DNA of 64,000 nucleotides from Burkholderiales bacterium (GCA_036262035.1 DATAJS010000022.1:1-64000), one strand, 5' to 3'; shown: positions 46,191-55,481, counted from the first letter of the stretch. Numbers and translations: made by a program. Notes: generated from the letters alone by a model not told the origin.

Positions 46191-46889
46191 CTATTCCGTT
46201 ACGCGCAGCCTGAGCGGCGTGAGATCGCCCACGCCCGCTTCGATGATGTCGCCCGGTTTGGTCGGGCCGATGCCCGCGGGCGTTCCCGTGAGGACGATGT
46301 CGCCGGGCTCGAGCGTGTAGTACTCCGAGAGCCAGGCGATGATCCCCGGCACGCCGAGGATCAACCGGTCGATGTTCGACGTCTGCTTGCTCTCCCCGTT
46401 GCACTTCAACCACAGCGGCGCGCTGGTCGGATGGCCCATCTTCGACGCCGGCGTGATCGGCCCCACCGGACCGGACTGCTCGACGTCCTTGCCGATCTCC
46501 CACGGCAGCCCCGCGTCCTTGCACCAGAGCTGCAGGTCCCGGCGCGTGAGGTCGAGGCCTACCGCATAACCGAAAACGTGTTCATACGCGTTCTGCGCAG
46601 CGATGCGCGAGCCGCGCTTGCCGATCGCGACCGTGTATTCGCACTCCCATTGGTAATTGCCGGTCTTCGTCGGATAGCCGATGGCGGTCGTCTCGCCGGC
46701 TTCACACGGCACGACGTGATTGACCGCCTTGGTGAACACGAATGGCGGCACGTCGCCCGTGATGCCCATCTCTTTCTTGTGATCGAGATAGTTCAGGCCC
46801 ATGCAGAACGCACGGCGCACCGGAAAGCGCTCATCGCTGCCGACGATGGGCAGTGTCGGGATCTGCCACGCGGGGAATGCGAGCTTCAC
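46191..46889 (-). CDS. Fumarylacetoacetate hydrolase (FAH) family protein
   Basis: A 232-residue FAH-fold protein with the conserved GLNYLDHKKEMG, the metal ligands in WECEYTVAIGKRGSRI, GLDLTRRDLQ and the C-terminal GDIVLTGTPAGIGPTKPGD. Members cleave C-C bonds or hydrate or decarboxylate acyl-pyruvates (for example 2-keto-3-deoxysugar or 5-carboxymethyl-hydroxymuconate pathways). I chose the GTG at 46889, preceded by AAGGAGTCC, over the ATG at 46919, which lacks any ribosome site. It is the first of the FAH-hydrolase-ThDP set. Confidence 0.9.
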   Translation of the reverse strand: MKLAFPAWQIPTLPIVGSDERFPVRRAFCMGLNYLDHKKEMGITGDVPPFVFTKAVNHVVPCEAGETTAIGYPTKTGNYQWECEYTVAIGKRGSRIAAQNAYEHVFGYAVGLDLTRRDLQLWCKDAGLPWEIGKDVEQSGPVGPITPASKMGHPTSAPLWLKCNGESKQTSNIDRLILGVPGIIAWLSEYYTLEPGDIVLTGTPAGIGPTKPGDIIEAGVGDLTPLRLRVTE

Positions 46890-46934
46890 TGAGGACTCCT
46901 TTTCGATATCGCGGCGCATTTAAACACAAAAGAA

Positions 46935-47825
46935 TCAGTACGCCGTGCCCTGGCCGGTGTCGGTCATCGACCCCGCATCGGAGCGCGCGTCGTGCGCGGC
47001 GGCTGCAGCGGCGATGCCGGCGATCGCCGCACCTGCCGCGACGCCCGCGGCGATCCGGCCGGCCTGGTCGACGCCGGAGGGCGCATCCCAGCGTCCGCTC
47101 GCGCCGGCGCCGCCGGACTCGCCGCCGCCGCCCCTGAAGGTGTCGCCCGACGAGCCGGAGCTCGAGCTGTCGCGGTCGCGGTCGCGCCAGCGGTCGTCGT
47201 CGCGCCGGTCGTAGTCGTCCGCCGTTCGCCGCGGCCGTCGCGGGGCGTTGGCGAGCATCGCCTGCACCAGCGTGTGCTCGTCGAGCGGCGCGTTGATGAG
47301 GCCCGGCGGCTCGGGCGAGAGCGGGTGAGTGCGAACCGACGCTCTCCAGAACGCCCACCATGCCGCGGGTTTCACCGGGGCAAGCTCGAGCACGAAATCC
47401 ATGGTCGGTATGAACGTCGTCATGACGCGCTCGAGCAGGGCGTCGCTGAGCCGCACGCCGCCTTGTGTTTTGCGCAGGCGCCCGTCCTTGCCGGGCCCTC
47501 CGCCGTGTACCAGCAGCCCCAGGCGGCCGAAGCTCTCGGCTTCGAGCGCCTGTCCCGAGACCGGCTCGAACACGAGCGCATGGCTTCCGTACTCGGCGCG
47601 CTGTTCGCCTTCCAGCGCTCGGGTCGCGACGAAGCGATAGGCGCCGAACGGCGGATGCCCCCCAACGCGCAGCGGATCGCAATCGGCGTTGCCGAGCTTC
47701 TTCGCGACGAGCGGATGCGCCGTGGCGGCGGCTTCGCCCGTCGCGATCTTCAGGGTGCCGACATTGAGCGTCGCCGCGGCGGTGCCTTCGCGGTCGGGCG
47801 GGACCTGCAGGCGCAGTTTCATCAT
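46935..47825 (-). CDS. Hypothetical protein with C-terminal Gly/Ser-rich and Ala-rich tail
   Basis: A 296-residue protein I do not recognise. Residues 1-200 look like a compact beta-rich domain (KLRLQVPPDREGTAAATLNV, HPPFGAYRFVATRAL, YGSHALVFEPVSG). An Arg/Asp-rich and Gly/Ser-rich linker (about 205-255) and an alanine-rich hydrophobic stretch (AGVAAGAAIAGIAAAAAAHD) follow. It overlaps the glycosyltransferase gene by 4 nt (ATGA), so it is probably made with it. The tail could be a membrane or cell-surface anchor. Confidence 0.65.
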   Translation of the reverse strand: MMKLRLQVPPDREGTAAATLNVGTLKIATGEAAATAHPLVAKKLGNADCDPLRVGGHPPFGAYRFVATRALEGEQRAEYGSHALVFEPVSGQALEAESFGRLGLLVHGGGPGKDGRLRKTQGGVRLSDALLERVMTTFIPTMDFVLELAPVKPAAWWAFWRASVRTHPLSPEPPGLINAPLDEHTLVQAMLANAPRRPRRTADDYDRRDDDRWRDRDRDSSSSGSSGDTFRGGGGESGGAGASGRWDAPSGVDQAGRIAAGVAAGAAIAGIAAAAAAHDARSDAGSMTDTGQGTAY

Positions 47826-50044
47826 GATCGTTCCCCCAGCGAAGCAAAAAGTTTTAGATAGGACTTCGCCATGCGCGGCATCGAGAAATGCCGCTCGACG
47901 TGACGGCGGCCGGCATGCCCGAGCCGCCGTGCAAGCTCGGGTGCATCGACGAGGCGCCCGAGCGCGGCTGCGATGTCCTGCGGGTCTCTCCCACGCAGCA
48001 GCACGCCGGTGCGCCCGTCGATCACGAGCTCGCGCGTACCGCCGGAATCGTTGGCGACGGCCGGCAACCCCGCCGCAAGCGCTTCGAGCACCGCGTTCGG
48101 CGAGCCCTGGTGCTCGCCGAGCACCAGCGCGATGTCGAAGTCGGCGAGGCGACGCGGGGCGTCCTCGCCGGCTCCGTGCAGGAACACGCGCGCGTCCAGA
48201 TCGGCGCCGATCGCCTCGATGACCGCTTCGGCATATTGCGCATGACGCGGCTCGGCACAGCCGAGCACGTGCAGCTCGGACTGCGGATGCGCGCGCCACA
48301 AAAGGCGCATCGCGGCGACGATCTCGAGCAGGAACTTGCTGGGCGCGATGCGGCCGCTCACCACGACGCGTGGGGCGCGGCTCGAAGCGCGCGGCGCCCG
48401 CGGCGGCAGCGCCACGCCGTTGGGGATCACGACCGCGCTGCGCCGCGCGGCGTCATGGTATTTGACGACGAGGCGATCGAGCGCTGCGTCGTACTCGTTC
48501 TCGTCGAAGGCGATGCACGCCTGAAACGCTTGCGTGGCGCGCATCTCCTCGAAGCTGTAACCGCCGGGGGAGACGTCGACGAGCCTGATCCCGACCGGAC
48601 CGAGCGCTTTCGCGAGCAGCAGCTTTACCTTGGGATCCATGTTCCAGCAGCACACGATCGCGAAGCGCCGCTCGACCACGCGCCGCACGATCGCTTCCGC
48701 ATGATCGAAGCAGTCGCGCGAGTCGGCGGTTCGATGCACGATCACGCCTTCGGCTGCAAGCGCGCGCGCGAACGCCGCGCTCGACGAGTTGCCGCACACC
48801 GCGACTTCGAGGGTGAGTGCGGCGCTCAGCGCGGTCGTGAGGTTCGCGAGCGAGCGCTGCGCGCCGCCTGCGTTCAGGTTCGCGGTGACGAAGAGCACGC
48901 CGCGCCGGTCGCGCACCGGCCGCGCGATGTGGAACAGCGTCCACAGCCGGTCGCTCGGAAAGCCGCGCCACGCCGGCAACGCGGGATGTGTCGCGAGCGC
49001 GCGGTCGATGCCTGCGGCCCATTCCGAATCGCTCGCGTCGAACGCGATGCGGCTCAAGCCCGGCGCGTCGAGCTCGCCCTGTCCGCCGACCGCGCTCGCG
49101 ACGACCGGCAGCCCCGCGGCCAGCGCTTCGAGGCTCGCGATCGACAAGCCTTCGTAGCGGCTGGTGTTGAGCAGCAGATCGAACGCCGCGAGACAGCGCG
49201 CGGCGTGCGGTACGTGACCCGCGAGCCGGACACGCGCTTCGAGCCCGAGGCGCGCGGCCTGCGCGACCATCGCGTGCCACGCGAGCGCGCCGTCGCGCCC
49301 GGTCGGGCCGCCGACGATGACGAGATGCGCGTCACGGCGAGCGAGCAATGCGGCGAAGATGCGCAGCGCCCGCGTATACGCCTTCTGCGGCTTCACGCCC
49401 CCGATCATGCCGATCGCGATCGCGTCGGCGGGTATCGCCCAGCGCGAGCGAAAGGAGGCGCGCGCTTCGGCTCGCAGCGCGGGGGAGCGCGGCACGTGAT
49501 GGATCACCGAGCACGCGAGGTCGCTGCGCTCGCGTTGTATCTCCCGTGCCGCCGCACGCGAGACGGCGATCGCGTGCGCGCGGTGCGCGAGCGCCGATGC
49601 AGGCTCGAGCCAGCCTTCGGCGGCGTTGTGCAGCACCGTCAGGCACTGCGCACCCCCGCGCGCGAGCGCGGCACGCTCGGCCGCGAGCAGGAGGTGACAG
49701 ACGATGACCGGGTTGCCGTCGCGCAGCGCTTCGGCGCCGAGCGCTTCCAGACGCGCAACGACGTCGACGCCGTGCAAGCGGACGACTTCGACGTTCTCGG
49801 GCACGAGCCATTCCGGCTGTGCATCGCGCAGCACGATGAGCCGCACGCGATGGCGCGCGGCGCTGCGCTCGGCCCAGTCGAGCACGATGCGCTCCGCTCC
49901 GCCGAGCGCGAGGCTCGCGACCGCGGCGGTCATGGGCAGCGGCGACGCGTCGAGGAGCGGCGGCTGCTCGGGCGCGCGCTCGGGCGCGAGCGGAGCCGGA
50001 AACGTTGAAGCGTCCGGCCGTCCGCTGGCACGCGCAGTGGTCAT
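47822..50044 (-). CDS. Double glycosyltransferase (two GT4/GT-B domains fused)
   Basis: A 740-residue protein with two successive GT-B glycosyltransferase halves. The first (about residues 40-395) has LALGGAERIVLDWAERSA, IGMIGGVKPQKAYTRAL and SRYEGLSIASLEALAAGLPVVAS. The second (about 410-740) has TANLNAGGAQRSLANL, VVSGRIAPSKFLLEIVAAM and GEHQGSPNAVLEALAAGLPAVANDSGGTRE. Both keep the E-x7-E nucleotide-sugar motif, so both may be active. A proline-rich N-terminus precedes them. It follows Bug 8 by 5 bp; the start at 50044 has only a weak ribosome site. Confidence 0.9.
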   Translation of the reverse strand: MTTARASGRPDASTFPAPLAPERAPEQPPLLDASPLPMTAAVASLALGGAERIVLDWAERSAARHRVRLIVLRDAQPEWLVPENVEVVRLHGVDVVARLEALGAEALRDGNPVIVCHLLLAAERAALARGGAQCLTVLHNAAEGWLEPASALAHRAHAIAVSRAAAREIQRERSDLACSVIHHVPRSPALRAEARASFRSRWAIPADAIAIGMIGGVKPQKAYTRALRIFAALLARRDAHLVIVGGPTGRDGALAWHAMVAQAARLGLEARVRLAGHVPHAARCLAAFDLLLNTSRYEGLSIASLEALAAGLPVVASAVGGQGELDAPGLSRIAFDASDSEWAAGIDRALATHPALPAWRGFPSDRLWTLFHIARPVRDRRGVLFVTANLNAGGAQRSLANLTTALSAALTLEVAVCGNSSSAAFARALAAEGVIVHRTADSRDCFDHAEAIVRRVVERRFAIVCCWNMDPKVKLLLAKALGPVGIRLVDVSPGGYSFEEMRATQAFQACIAFDENEYDAALDRLVVKYHDAARRSAVVIPNGVALPPRAPRASSRAPRVVVSGRIAPSKFLLEIVAAMRLLWRAHPQSELHVLGCAEPRHAQYAEAVIEAIGADLDARVFLHGAGEDAPRRLADFDIALVLGEHQGSPNAVLEALAAGLPAVANDSGGTRELVIDGRTGVLLRGRDPQDIAAALGRLVDAPELARRLGHAGRRHVERHFSMPRMAKSYLKLFASLGERS

Positions 50045-50049
50045 GCGTT

Positions 50050-51018
50050 TCAGTCGATCTTGATGCCGACCTCTTTCACCACCTTGGACCAGACCGAGAG
50101 CTCGCGCTTGATGAACTGGTCGAACTCTTCGGGCGTGCTGTTCACCAGATCGGCGCCGAGCGCGGCAACTTTCTCTTTGACGTCGGCGCCTTGCGCGGCT
50201 TTGGCGCTCGACTGATAGAGCGTACGGATGACGTTCTGCGGCGTGCCGGCGGGGACGACGAGACCGATCCATTCGATCGCTTCGTAACCGGGGACACCGG
50301 CTTCGGCGACCGTCGGCAGGTCGGGCAGGGCGCCGTTGCGCTTGGCGGAGCTCACCGCGAGCGGGATCAGCCGGCCGGTCTTGAAGTGCTGGATGGACGA
50401 AGGGATGGTCGCGAAGAGCAGGCTCGTCTCGCCGCCGACCAGCGCCACGACTGCGGGACCGCCGCCTTTATAAGGGACGTGGGTCATCTTCACGCCCGCC
50501 ATGTGCTCGAAGCGCGCGGTCGCGAGATGGTTCGCGCTGCCGCTGCCGGCCGAGCCGTAGGTGAGCGCGCCCGGCTTCGACTTCGCCAGTGCGATGAGCT
50601 GCTTGATCGAGCGCGCGGGGACCGACGGATGCACCGCCACCACCAGCGTGACGATCGAGATGAGACTCACCGGAAGCAGGTCCTTCTCGGTGTCGAACGG
50701 CATCTTCCTGTAGATCGACGGGTTCGCGCCGAACGCGATGTTGTTCGCGCCCACGGTGTAGCCGTCGGGCGGCGATTTCGCGACGATCTCCAGGCCGATC
50801 GTCGACGCGGCGCCGGGCCGGTTGTCGACGACGACCTGCTGGCCGAGGTTCTCGGTCATGCGCTGCGAGAGGATGCGCAGGATGACGTCGGTCGAGCCGC
50901 CGGGCGCGTACGGCACGATGAGGCGTATCGGTTTGGAAGGGTAAGGCGCTTGCGCGTGCGCCGGGCAGGCGATCGCAGCGCAGGTGACTAATGCAGCGGC
51001 GTACAGACTCTTGCTCAT
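50050..51018 (-). CDS. TctC/Bug family periplasmic receptor (Bug 8)
   Basis: A 322-residue receptor. Leader MSKSLYAAALVTCAAIACPA with cleavage at AHAQ, mature start APYPSKPIRLIVPYAPGG, then VDNRPGAASTIG, PDGYTVGANNIAFG, HVPYKGGG and GVPGYEAIEWIGLVVP. GGAGGAGGC precedes the ATG at 51018. It is divergent from the sugar-acid dehydratase (84 bp between starts), which hints at sugar acids as possible ligands; this is inference. Confidence 0.92.
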   Translation of the reverse strand: MSKSLYAAALVTCAAIACPAHAQAPYPSKPIRLIVPYAPGGSTDVILRILSQRMTENLGQQVVVDNRPGAASTIGLEIVAKSPPDGYTVGANNIAFGANPSIYRKMPFDTEKDLLPVSLISIVTLVVAVHPSVPARSIKQLIALAKSKPGALTYGSAGSGSANHLATARFEHMAGVKMTHVPYKGGGPAVVALVGGETSLLFATIPSSIQHFKTGRLIPLAVSSAKRNGALPDLPTVAEAGVPGYEAIEWIGLVVPAGTPQNVIRTLYQSSAKAAQGADVKEKVAALGADLVNSTPEEFDQFIKRELSVWSKVVKEVGIKID

Positions 51019-51102
51019 GAAGCCTCCTCCGATGCTGTCTTAGTTGTGTGCAGTAGAATAACCGATCCTTCAGAATCATCCGCCCAAAAGAGGAGGAAGC
51101 CC

Positions 51103-52833
51103 ATGACGCAACGCAAGCGCCGCGAGGATTTGCGCAGCTACAAGTCGTTCGGCGTTAAGGATCTGCGCTCTTTCGGCCATCGCTCGCGTGCACTGCAGAT
51201 GGGTTACACGCGCGAGGACTTCAGCGGCAAGCCGGTGATCGCGATCATCAACACCTGGAGCGATCTCAATCCCTGCCACGCCCATTTCGCGCAGCGGGTC
51301 GAGGAGGTGAAGCGCGGCGTGTGGCAGGCCGGCGGTTTCCCCGTCGAGCTGCCGGCGCACTCGGTGTCCGAGACTTACGTGAAACCCTCGTCGATGATGT
51401 ACCGCAACTTCCTCGCGATGGAGACCGAGGAGCTGCTGCGCGCGCATCCGGTCGACGGCGCGGTGCTCATGGGCGGCTGCGACAAGACGACGCCCGGCCT
51501 CCTGATGGGCGCGATCAGCATGAACCTCCCGGCGATCTACATGCCGGCGGGGCCGATGCTGCGCGGCAACTGGAAAGGCCGGACCCTCGGCTCGGGCACC
51601 GACACGTGGAAATACTGGGCCGAGCTGCGTGCCGGCAACATCACCGAGCGCGACTGGGAGGAAGTCGAGGAAGGCATCGCGCGCTCGTTCGGCCACTGCA
51701 TGGTGATGGGCACGGCCTCGACGATGACCTCGGTTGCGGAGACGCTCGGCCTCACGTTGCCGGGCGCGGCTTCGATTCCTGCGGCGGACGCGAACCACCC
51801 CCGCATGGCGGAGCACAGCGGCCGGCGCATCGTCGAGATGGTGTGGGAGGACCTCAAGCCTTCCGACGTCGTCACGCGCGATTCGGTCGACAACGCGATC
51901 ACGGTGATCCACGCGCTCTCCGGATCGACCAACGCGATCATCCATCTCACCGCGATCGCGGGCCGCGCCGGCATCGAGCTTTCCGCCGACCGCTTCGACG
52001 AGCTCGCGCGGACCACGCCCGTGCTCGCGAACATCCGTCCGGCGGGCGACAAGTACCTCATGGAGGATTTCTATTACGCCGGCGGGCTGCGCGCGCTGCA
52101 GAAGGAGCTCGGCGCCAAGCTCAAGCTCGACGCACGCACGGTGAACGGCAAGACGCTCGGCGAGAACATCGCCGCCGCGCAGATCTACAACGACGACGTG
52201 ATCCGCACGCGCGACAAGCCGCTGTCGGAGACCGGCGGGCTCGCGGTGCTGCGCGGCAACCTCGCGCCCGACGGCGCGATCATCAAGCCGACCGCCGCCG
52301 AGCCGCATCTGCTGAAGCACACCGGCAAGGCGGTCGTGTTCGCGGACTACAACGACATGAACGCGCGCATCGACGACGAATCGCTCGACGTCGACGAGAA
52401 CTCGGTGCTGGTGCTCAAGAACGGCGGCCCGCTGGGCGGTCCCGGCATGCCGGAGTGGGGGCAGCTTCCCATACCCAAGAAGCTGCTGAAGAAAGGCGTG
52501 CGCGACATGGTGCGCATCTCGGACGCGCGCATGAGCGGGACCTCGTACGGCACCTGCGTGCTGCACGTCGCGCCCGAGTCGTACGTCGGCGGGCCGCTCG
52601 CCTTCGTGCAGGACGGCGACGTGATCGAGCTCGACGTCGAAGCGCGCAAGCTCGAGCTCAAGGTGAGCGAGGCGGAGCTCGCACGACGGCGCGCGGCGTG
52701 GACGCCGCCCAAGCCGCGCTTCACCCGCGGCTACGGCGCGCTCTTCGCCAGGCACATCACGCAGGCGGACAAGGGCTGCGACTTCGATTTCCTGCACGCG
52801 GGCGAGCCGACGCCGGATCCCGAGATCCACTGA
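51103..52833 (+). CDS. IlvD/Edd family dehydratase, sugar-acid type
   Basis: A 576-residue Fe-S dehydratase. Cysteines at 58 (SDLNPCHAHF), 126 (MGGCDKTTPG) and 199 (FGHCMVMGTAST) are spaced as in L-arabinonate/xylonate dehydratases that carry a [2Fe-2S] cluster, and GLTLPGAASIPAADANHPR follows. The length also matches pentonate dehydratases better than biosynthetic IlvD. AGGAGGAAGC fixes the ATG. The next gene, an SLC13-type carrier, starts about 12 bp after the stop in the same frame. Substrate assignment is family inference. Confidence 0.9.
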   Translation: MTQRKRREDLRSYKSFGVKDLRSFGHRSRALQMGYTREDFSGKPVIAIINTWSDLNPCHAHFAQRVEEVKRGVWQAGGFPVELPAHSVSETYVKPSSMMYRNFLAMETEELLRAHPVDGAVLMGGCDKTTPGLLMGAISMNLPAIYMPAGPMLRGNWKGRTLGSGTDTWKYWAELRAGNITERDWEEVEEGIARSFGHCMVMGTASTMTSVAETLGLTLPGAASIPAADANHPRMAEHSGRRIVEMVWEDLKPSDVVTRDSVDNAITVIHALSGSTNAIIHLTAIAGRAGIELSADRFDELARTTPVLANIRPAGDKYLMEDFYYAGGLRALQKELGAKLKLDARTVNGKTLGENIAAAQIYNDDVIRTRDKPLSETGGLAVLRGNLAPDGAIIKPTAAEPHLLKHTGKAVVFADYNDMNARIDDESLDVDENSVLVLKNGGPLGGPGMPEWGQLPIPKKLLKKGVRDMVRISDARMSGTSYGTCVLHVAPESYVGGPLAFVQDGDVIELDVEARKLELKVSEAELARRRAAWTPPKPRFTRGYGALFARHITQADKGCDFDFLHAGEPTPDPEIH

Positions 52834-52845
52834 GCCCGAGGCGTC

Positions 52846-54222
52846 CTGAAGACCTTCGTCACACCCGCGGCGGCGCTGCTCGTCGCCGCCGCCGCGGTCA
52901 TCTTTTTTCTTCCGCCGCCCGCCGGCTACACCGCGCAGACGATGCACGCCGGCGCGCTGTCGCTGCTCGTCGTCGGCCTGTGGGCGCTGGGTGCGCTGCC
53001 CGAATATATCGTCGCGCTGCTGTTCTTCCTGCTCGCGATGGTGTTCGCGATCGCGCCGGCGCACGTCGTGTTCTCCGGCTTCGCGTCCGGAACGCTGTGG
53101 CTGGTGCTGGGCGGATTGATCGTCGCCGAGGCGGTGAACGTCACCGGCCTGGGGCTGCGCTTCGCGCGGCTTCTCGTGGGCGGCCGTGCGATGAGCTATC
53201 GCACGCTGATCGCGGCCGTGGCGCTGGTGAGCACGCTTCTATGCATCGTCATGCCGGCGACGATCAGCCGCATCCTGCTGCTCCTCCCGATCATGGGCGC
53301 GCTCGCGCAGCGGCTGGGGCTGAAGCCGGGCAGCCGCGGCTATGCCGGCGTGGCGCTCGCGGTGATCATGACGAACTACCAGGTCGGCACCGCTTTCCTG
53401 CCGGCGAACGCGCCCAACCTCGTGCTCGCGGGCGCGGCCGAGACGCTGTACAGGACGACGTTCATCTACGGCGAATGGCTGCTCGTGCAGCTTCCGGTGA
53501 TGGGTGTGCTGAAGGCGCTCATGATCGTGGCCGTGGTCTGGCAGCTTTTCCCGGACGAAACGCGTGCGGCGCCCGCCGACGAGGTGCGTGTGCCGATGAG
53601 CGGGAAGGAGAAGCGGCTCGCGGTCATACTCGGGTGCGCGGTGCTGCTATGGGCGACCGACTTCGTCCACGGCGTGCATCCCGGCTGGGTCGGCCTGGGC
53701 GCGGGCGTCGCGACGATGATGCCGCGCATCGGCGTGATGCCGGTGGCGAGCTTCACCGAGCGCGTGAAGCTCACGCCCTTCTTCTATATCGCGTCGATAC
53801 TCGGCCTGGGTGCGATCATGGTGGAGACCGGTCTGAGCCGGGCGCTGGGCGAAGCGCTGCAGCAGGGCCTGTCGCTCGAGCGCGGACACGATGCGACGAA
53901 CTTCGGCGTACTGGTGCTGCTGTCGACCGCGACCGGGATGGTCGTGACCAACGTCGCGCAGCCTGCGCTGCTCGCGCCGCTCGCGGGCTCTTTCGCGGAA
54001 GCCGCCGGTTGGCCGCTCAAGGCGGTGCTGATGACCGCTGTGCTCGGCTTCACGACCGCGATCTTTCCGTATCAGGTCCCGCCGATGATGGTCGGGGCGC
54101 AGGTCGCGGGGTTGAGGCTGCGTGAGGTGCTGCGGATATCCGTGCCGCTCACGCTCGGGAGCTTCCTGGTGCTGCTGCCGCTGGATTACCTGTGGTGGCG
54201 CGTCATCGGGTATTTCGGGTAG
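52846..54222 (+). CDS. SLC13/DASS-type anion permease with probable CTG start
   Basis: A 458-residue carrier with ten or so membrane helices, two intramembrane zones (IMTNYQVGTAFLPANAPN and TATGMVVTNVAQPA) typical of DASS/CitM carriers. The first ATG is at 52942, but a preceding in-frame stretch encodes AAALLVAAAAVIFFLPPPAGY, a first transmembrane helix the family expects. The only start-like codon before it is CTG at 52846, with GAGG upstream. I therefore propose a CTG start. It is paired with the dehydratase upstream, so it may import sugar or dicarboxylic acids. Confidence 0.85.
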   Translation: MKTFVTPAAALLVAAAAVIFFLPPPAGYTAQTMHAGALSLLVVGLWALGALPEYIVALLFFLLAMVFAIAPAHVVFSGFASGTLWLVLGGLIVAEAVNVTGLGLRFARLLVGGRAMSYRTLIAAVALVSTLLCIVMPATISRILLLLPIMGALAQRLGLKPGSRGYAGVALAVIMTNYQVGTAFLPANAPNLVLAGAAETLYRTTFIYGEWLLVQLPVMGVLKALMIVAVVWQLFPDETRAAPADEVRVPMSGKEKRLAVILGCAVLLWATDFVHGVHPGWVGLGAGVATMMPRIGVMPVASFTERVKLTPFFYIASILGLGAIMVETGLSRALGEALQQGLSLERGHDATNFGVLVLLSTATGMVVTNVAQPALLAPLAGSFAEAAGWPLKAVLMTAVLGFTTAIFPYQVPPMMVGAQVAGLRLREVLRISVPLTLGSFLVLLPLDYLWWRVIGYFG

Positions 54223-54237
54223 TTTCGGTTCAAACCG

Positions 54238-54270
54238 GGGTCAGACCCCGATGAAGCCGGGGTCTGACCC
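54238..54270. repeat. R1-type hairpin (GGGTCAGACCCCG)
   Basis: Arms 54238-54250 and 54258-54270, perfect 13-bp inverted repeat with a 7-nt loop, between the SLC13 carrier and the OYE gene. Same family as 15494-15528. Confidence 0.85.
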
Positions 54271-54285
54271 AAACAAGGAGGGTGG

Positions 54286-55383
54286 ATGAGCAAGCTGTTC
54301 GAGCCGCTGGCGGTGGGACCGATGACTCTTGCGAACCGCATCAGCGTCGCGCCGATGTGTCAGTACAGCGCCGTCGACGGCTCCATGACCGACTGGCATC
54401 TGCAGCACCTCGGCGGCCTCGCGCTGTCGGGGGCGGCCATGCTCGTCATCGAAGCGACCGGCGTGACCCCCGAGGGGCGCATCACGCACGGCTGCACCGG
54501 TCTGTATTCCGACGCCAACGAAGCGTCCATGAAGCGCGTCATCGACTTCGTGCGCAGCGTGTCGGACATCCGGCTCGGCATACAGCTCGGCCATGCGGGC
54601 CGCAAGGCCTCGGCCGAGCGCCCGTGGGAGGGCCGCGGTCCGCTCGAAGGCGAGGACGAATGGCTGACGATCGCGCCTTCGGCGATCCCGCTCGCGCAAG
54701 GCTGGCCGGCGCCGCGGGCGATGGACCGCGGCATGATGGTCTCGGTGCGCGACGCGTTCGTCGATTCGGCCAGGCGCGCGCTGCGCCTCGGGCTCGATTT
54801 CGTCGAGCTGCACTCCACGCACGGTTACCTGCTGTCCGAATTCCTGTCGCCGCTCTCCAACCGCCGTGAAGACACGTACGGAGGCAATCTCGAGAATCGC
54901 ATGCGCTTCCCGCTCGAAGTCGCGGCGGCGGTCCGCGAAGCTTGGCCGCGCGACCGCGCGCTCGGCGCGAAGATCTCCGGGACCGATTTCGCCGAACACG
55001 GCTGGACCGGCGACGACGCGGTGGTCTACGCGCGCGAGCTCAAACGCGTCGGCCTCGATTACGTGACCGTTTCCGGAGGCGGCGTGGTGCTCGACGCCAA
55101 GGTGCCGACGGGGCCGGGCTACCAGGTGCCGTACGCCGAGCGCGTGCGGCGCGAGTCCGGCATGACGACAGGGGCGGTCGGCCTCATCACCGACCCGAAA
55201 CAGGCCGAAGAGATCGTGGCGAGCGGCAAAGCCGATTTCGTCTCGCTTGCGCGAGGCCTGCTCTTCGATCCGCGCTGGCCGCAGCACGCCGCGGTCGCGC
55301 TCGGCGCGGAAGCGAAATACCCGCCGCAGTACCAGCGCGCGAGCCCGAAGCTCTGGCCGCCCGGAAGAACGTCGAAGCTCTAG
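54286..55383 (+). CDS. Old Yellow Enzyme, YqjM class
   Basis: A 365-residue FMN-dependent ene-reductase. The class-specific Cys is in APMCQYSA (C25), the substrate-binding pair is HSTHGYL (second residue of the usual HAAH is Ser), and RREDTYGGNLENR plus LARGLLFDPRWP are the FMN-phosphate and C-terminal elements. The C-terminal P-PQYQRA is typical of the YqjM group. It would reduce alpha,beta-unsaturated carbonyls with NAD(P)H. AAGGAGGGTGG precedes the ATG. The genomic context does not reveal the natural substrate. Confidence 0.92.
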   Translation: MSKLFEPLAVGPMTLANRISVAPMCQYSAVDGSMTDWHLQHLGGLALSGAAMLVIEATGVTPEGRITHGCTGLYSDANEASMKRVIDFVRSVSDIRLGIQLGHAGRKASAERPWEGRGPLEGEDEWLTIAPSAIPLAQGWPAPRAMDRGMMVSVRDAFVDSARRALRLGLDFVELHSTHGYLLSEFLSPLSNRREDTYGGNLENRMRFPLEVAAAVREAWPRDRALGAKISGTDFAEHGWTGDDAVVYARELKRVGLDYVTVSGGGVVLDAKVPTGPGYQVPYAERVRRESGMTTGAVGLITDPKQAEEIVASGKADFVSLARGLLFDPRWPQHAAVALGAEAKYPPQYQRASPKLWPPGRTSKL

Positions 55384-55390
55384 GAGGATT

Positions 55391-55478
55391 CGTCATTCCC
55401 GCGAAGGCGGGAATCCATTTTGACGTTGACCGACAATGGATTCCCGACAGTCCCGCTCTCGCGGTTCGGGAATGACGA
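55391..55478. repeat. Dispersed repeat family R2, complete paired element
   Basis: A half (CGTCATTCCCGCGAAGGCGG with AATCCATTTTGAC) then B half (GACAATGGATTCCCGAC ... GGTTCGGGAATGACG). Opposite half order to 27331-27420, i.e. the element is inverted. It lies between convergent OYE and SpoVR genes, consistent with a terminator role. Confidence 0.9.
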
Positions 55479-55481
55479 CCG

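Noticed and set aside
46890..46919. Upstream ATG for the FAH-family gene
   Set aside because: No ribosome site; the GTG at 46889 has AGGAG at proper spacing and gives the normal N-terminus.
47888..50008. 706-codon plus-strand ORF antisense to the glycosyltransferase
   Set aside because: Antisense GC shadow; translation has no recognisable fold, while the minus strand encodes two clear GT-B domains.
51321..54125. Very long plus-strand ORF of over 900 codons across the dehydratase and carrier
   Set aside because: It is out of frame with two well-supported genes and its translation is Arg/Ala-rich with no domains, a GC-codon shadow.
52846..54222. SLC13 carrier as a TctA subunit for the Bug receptors
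   Set aside because: The motifs match DASS/CitM carriers, not TctA, and there is no small TctB partner.
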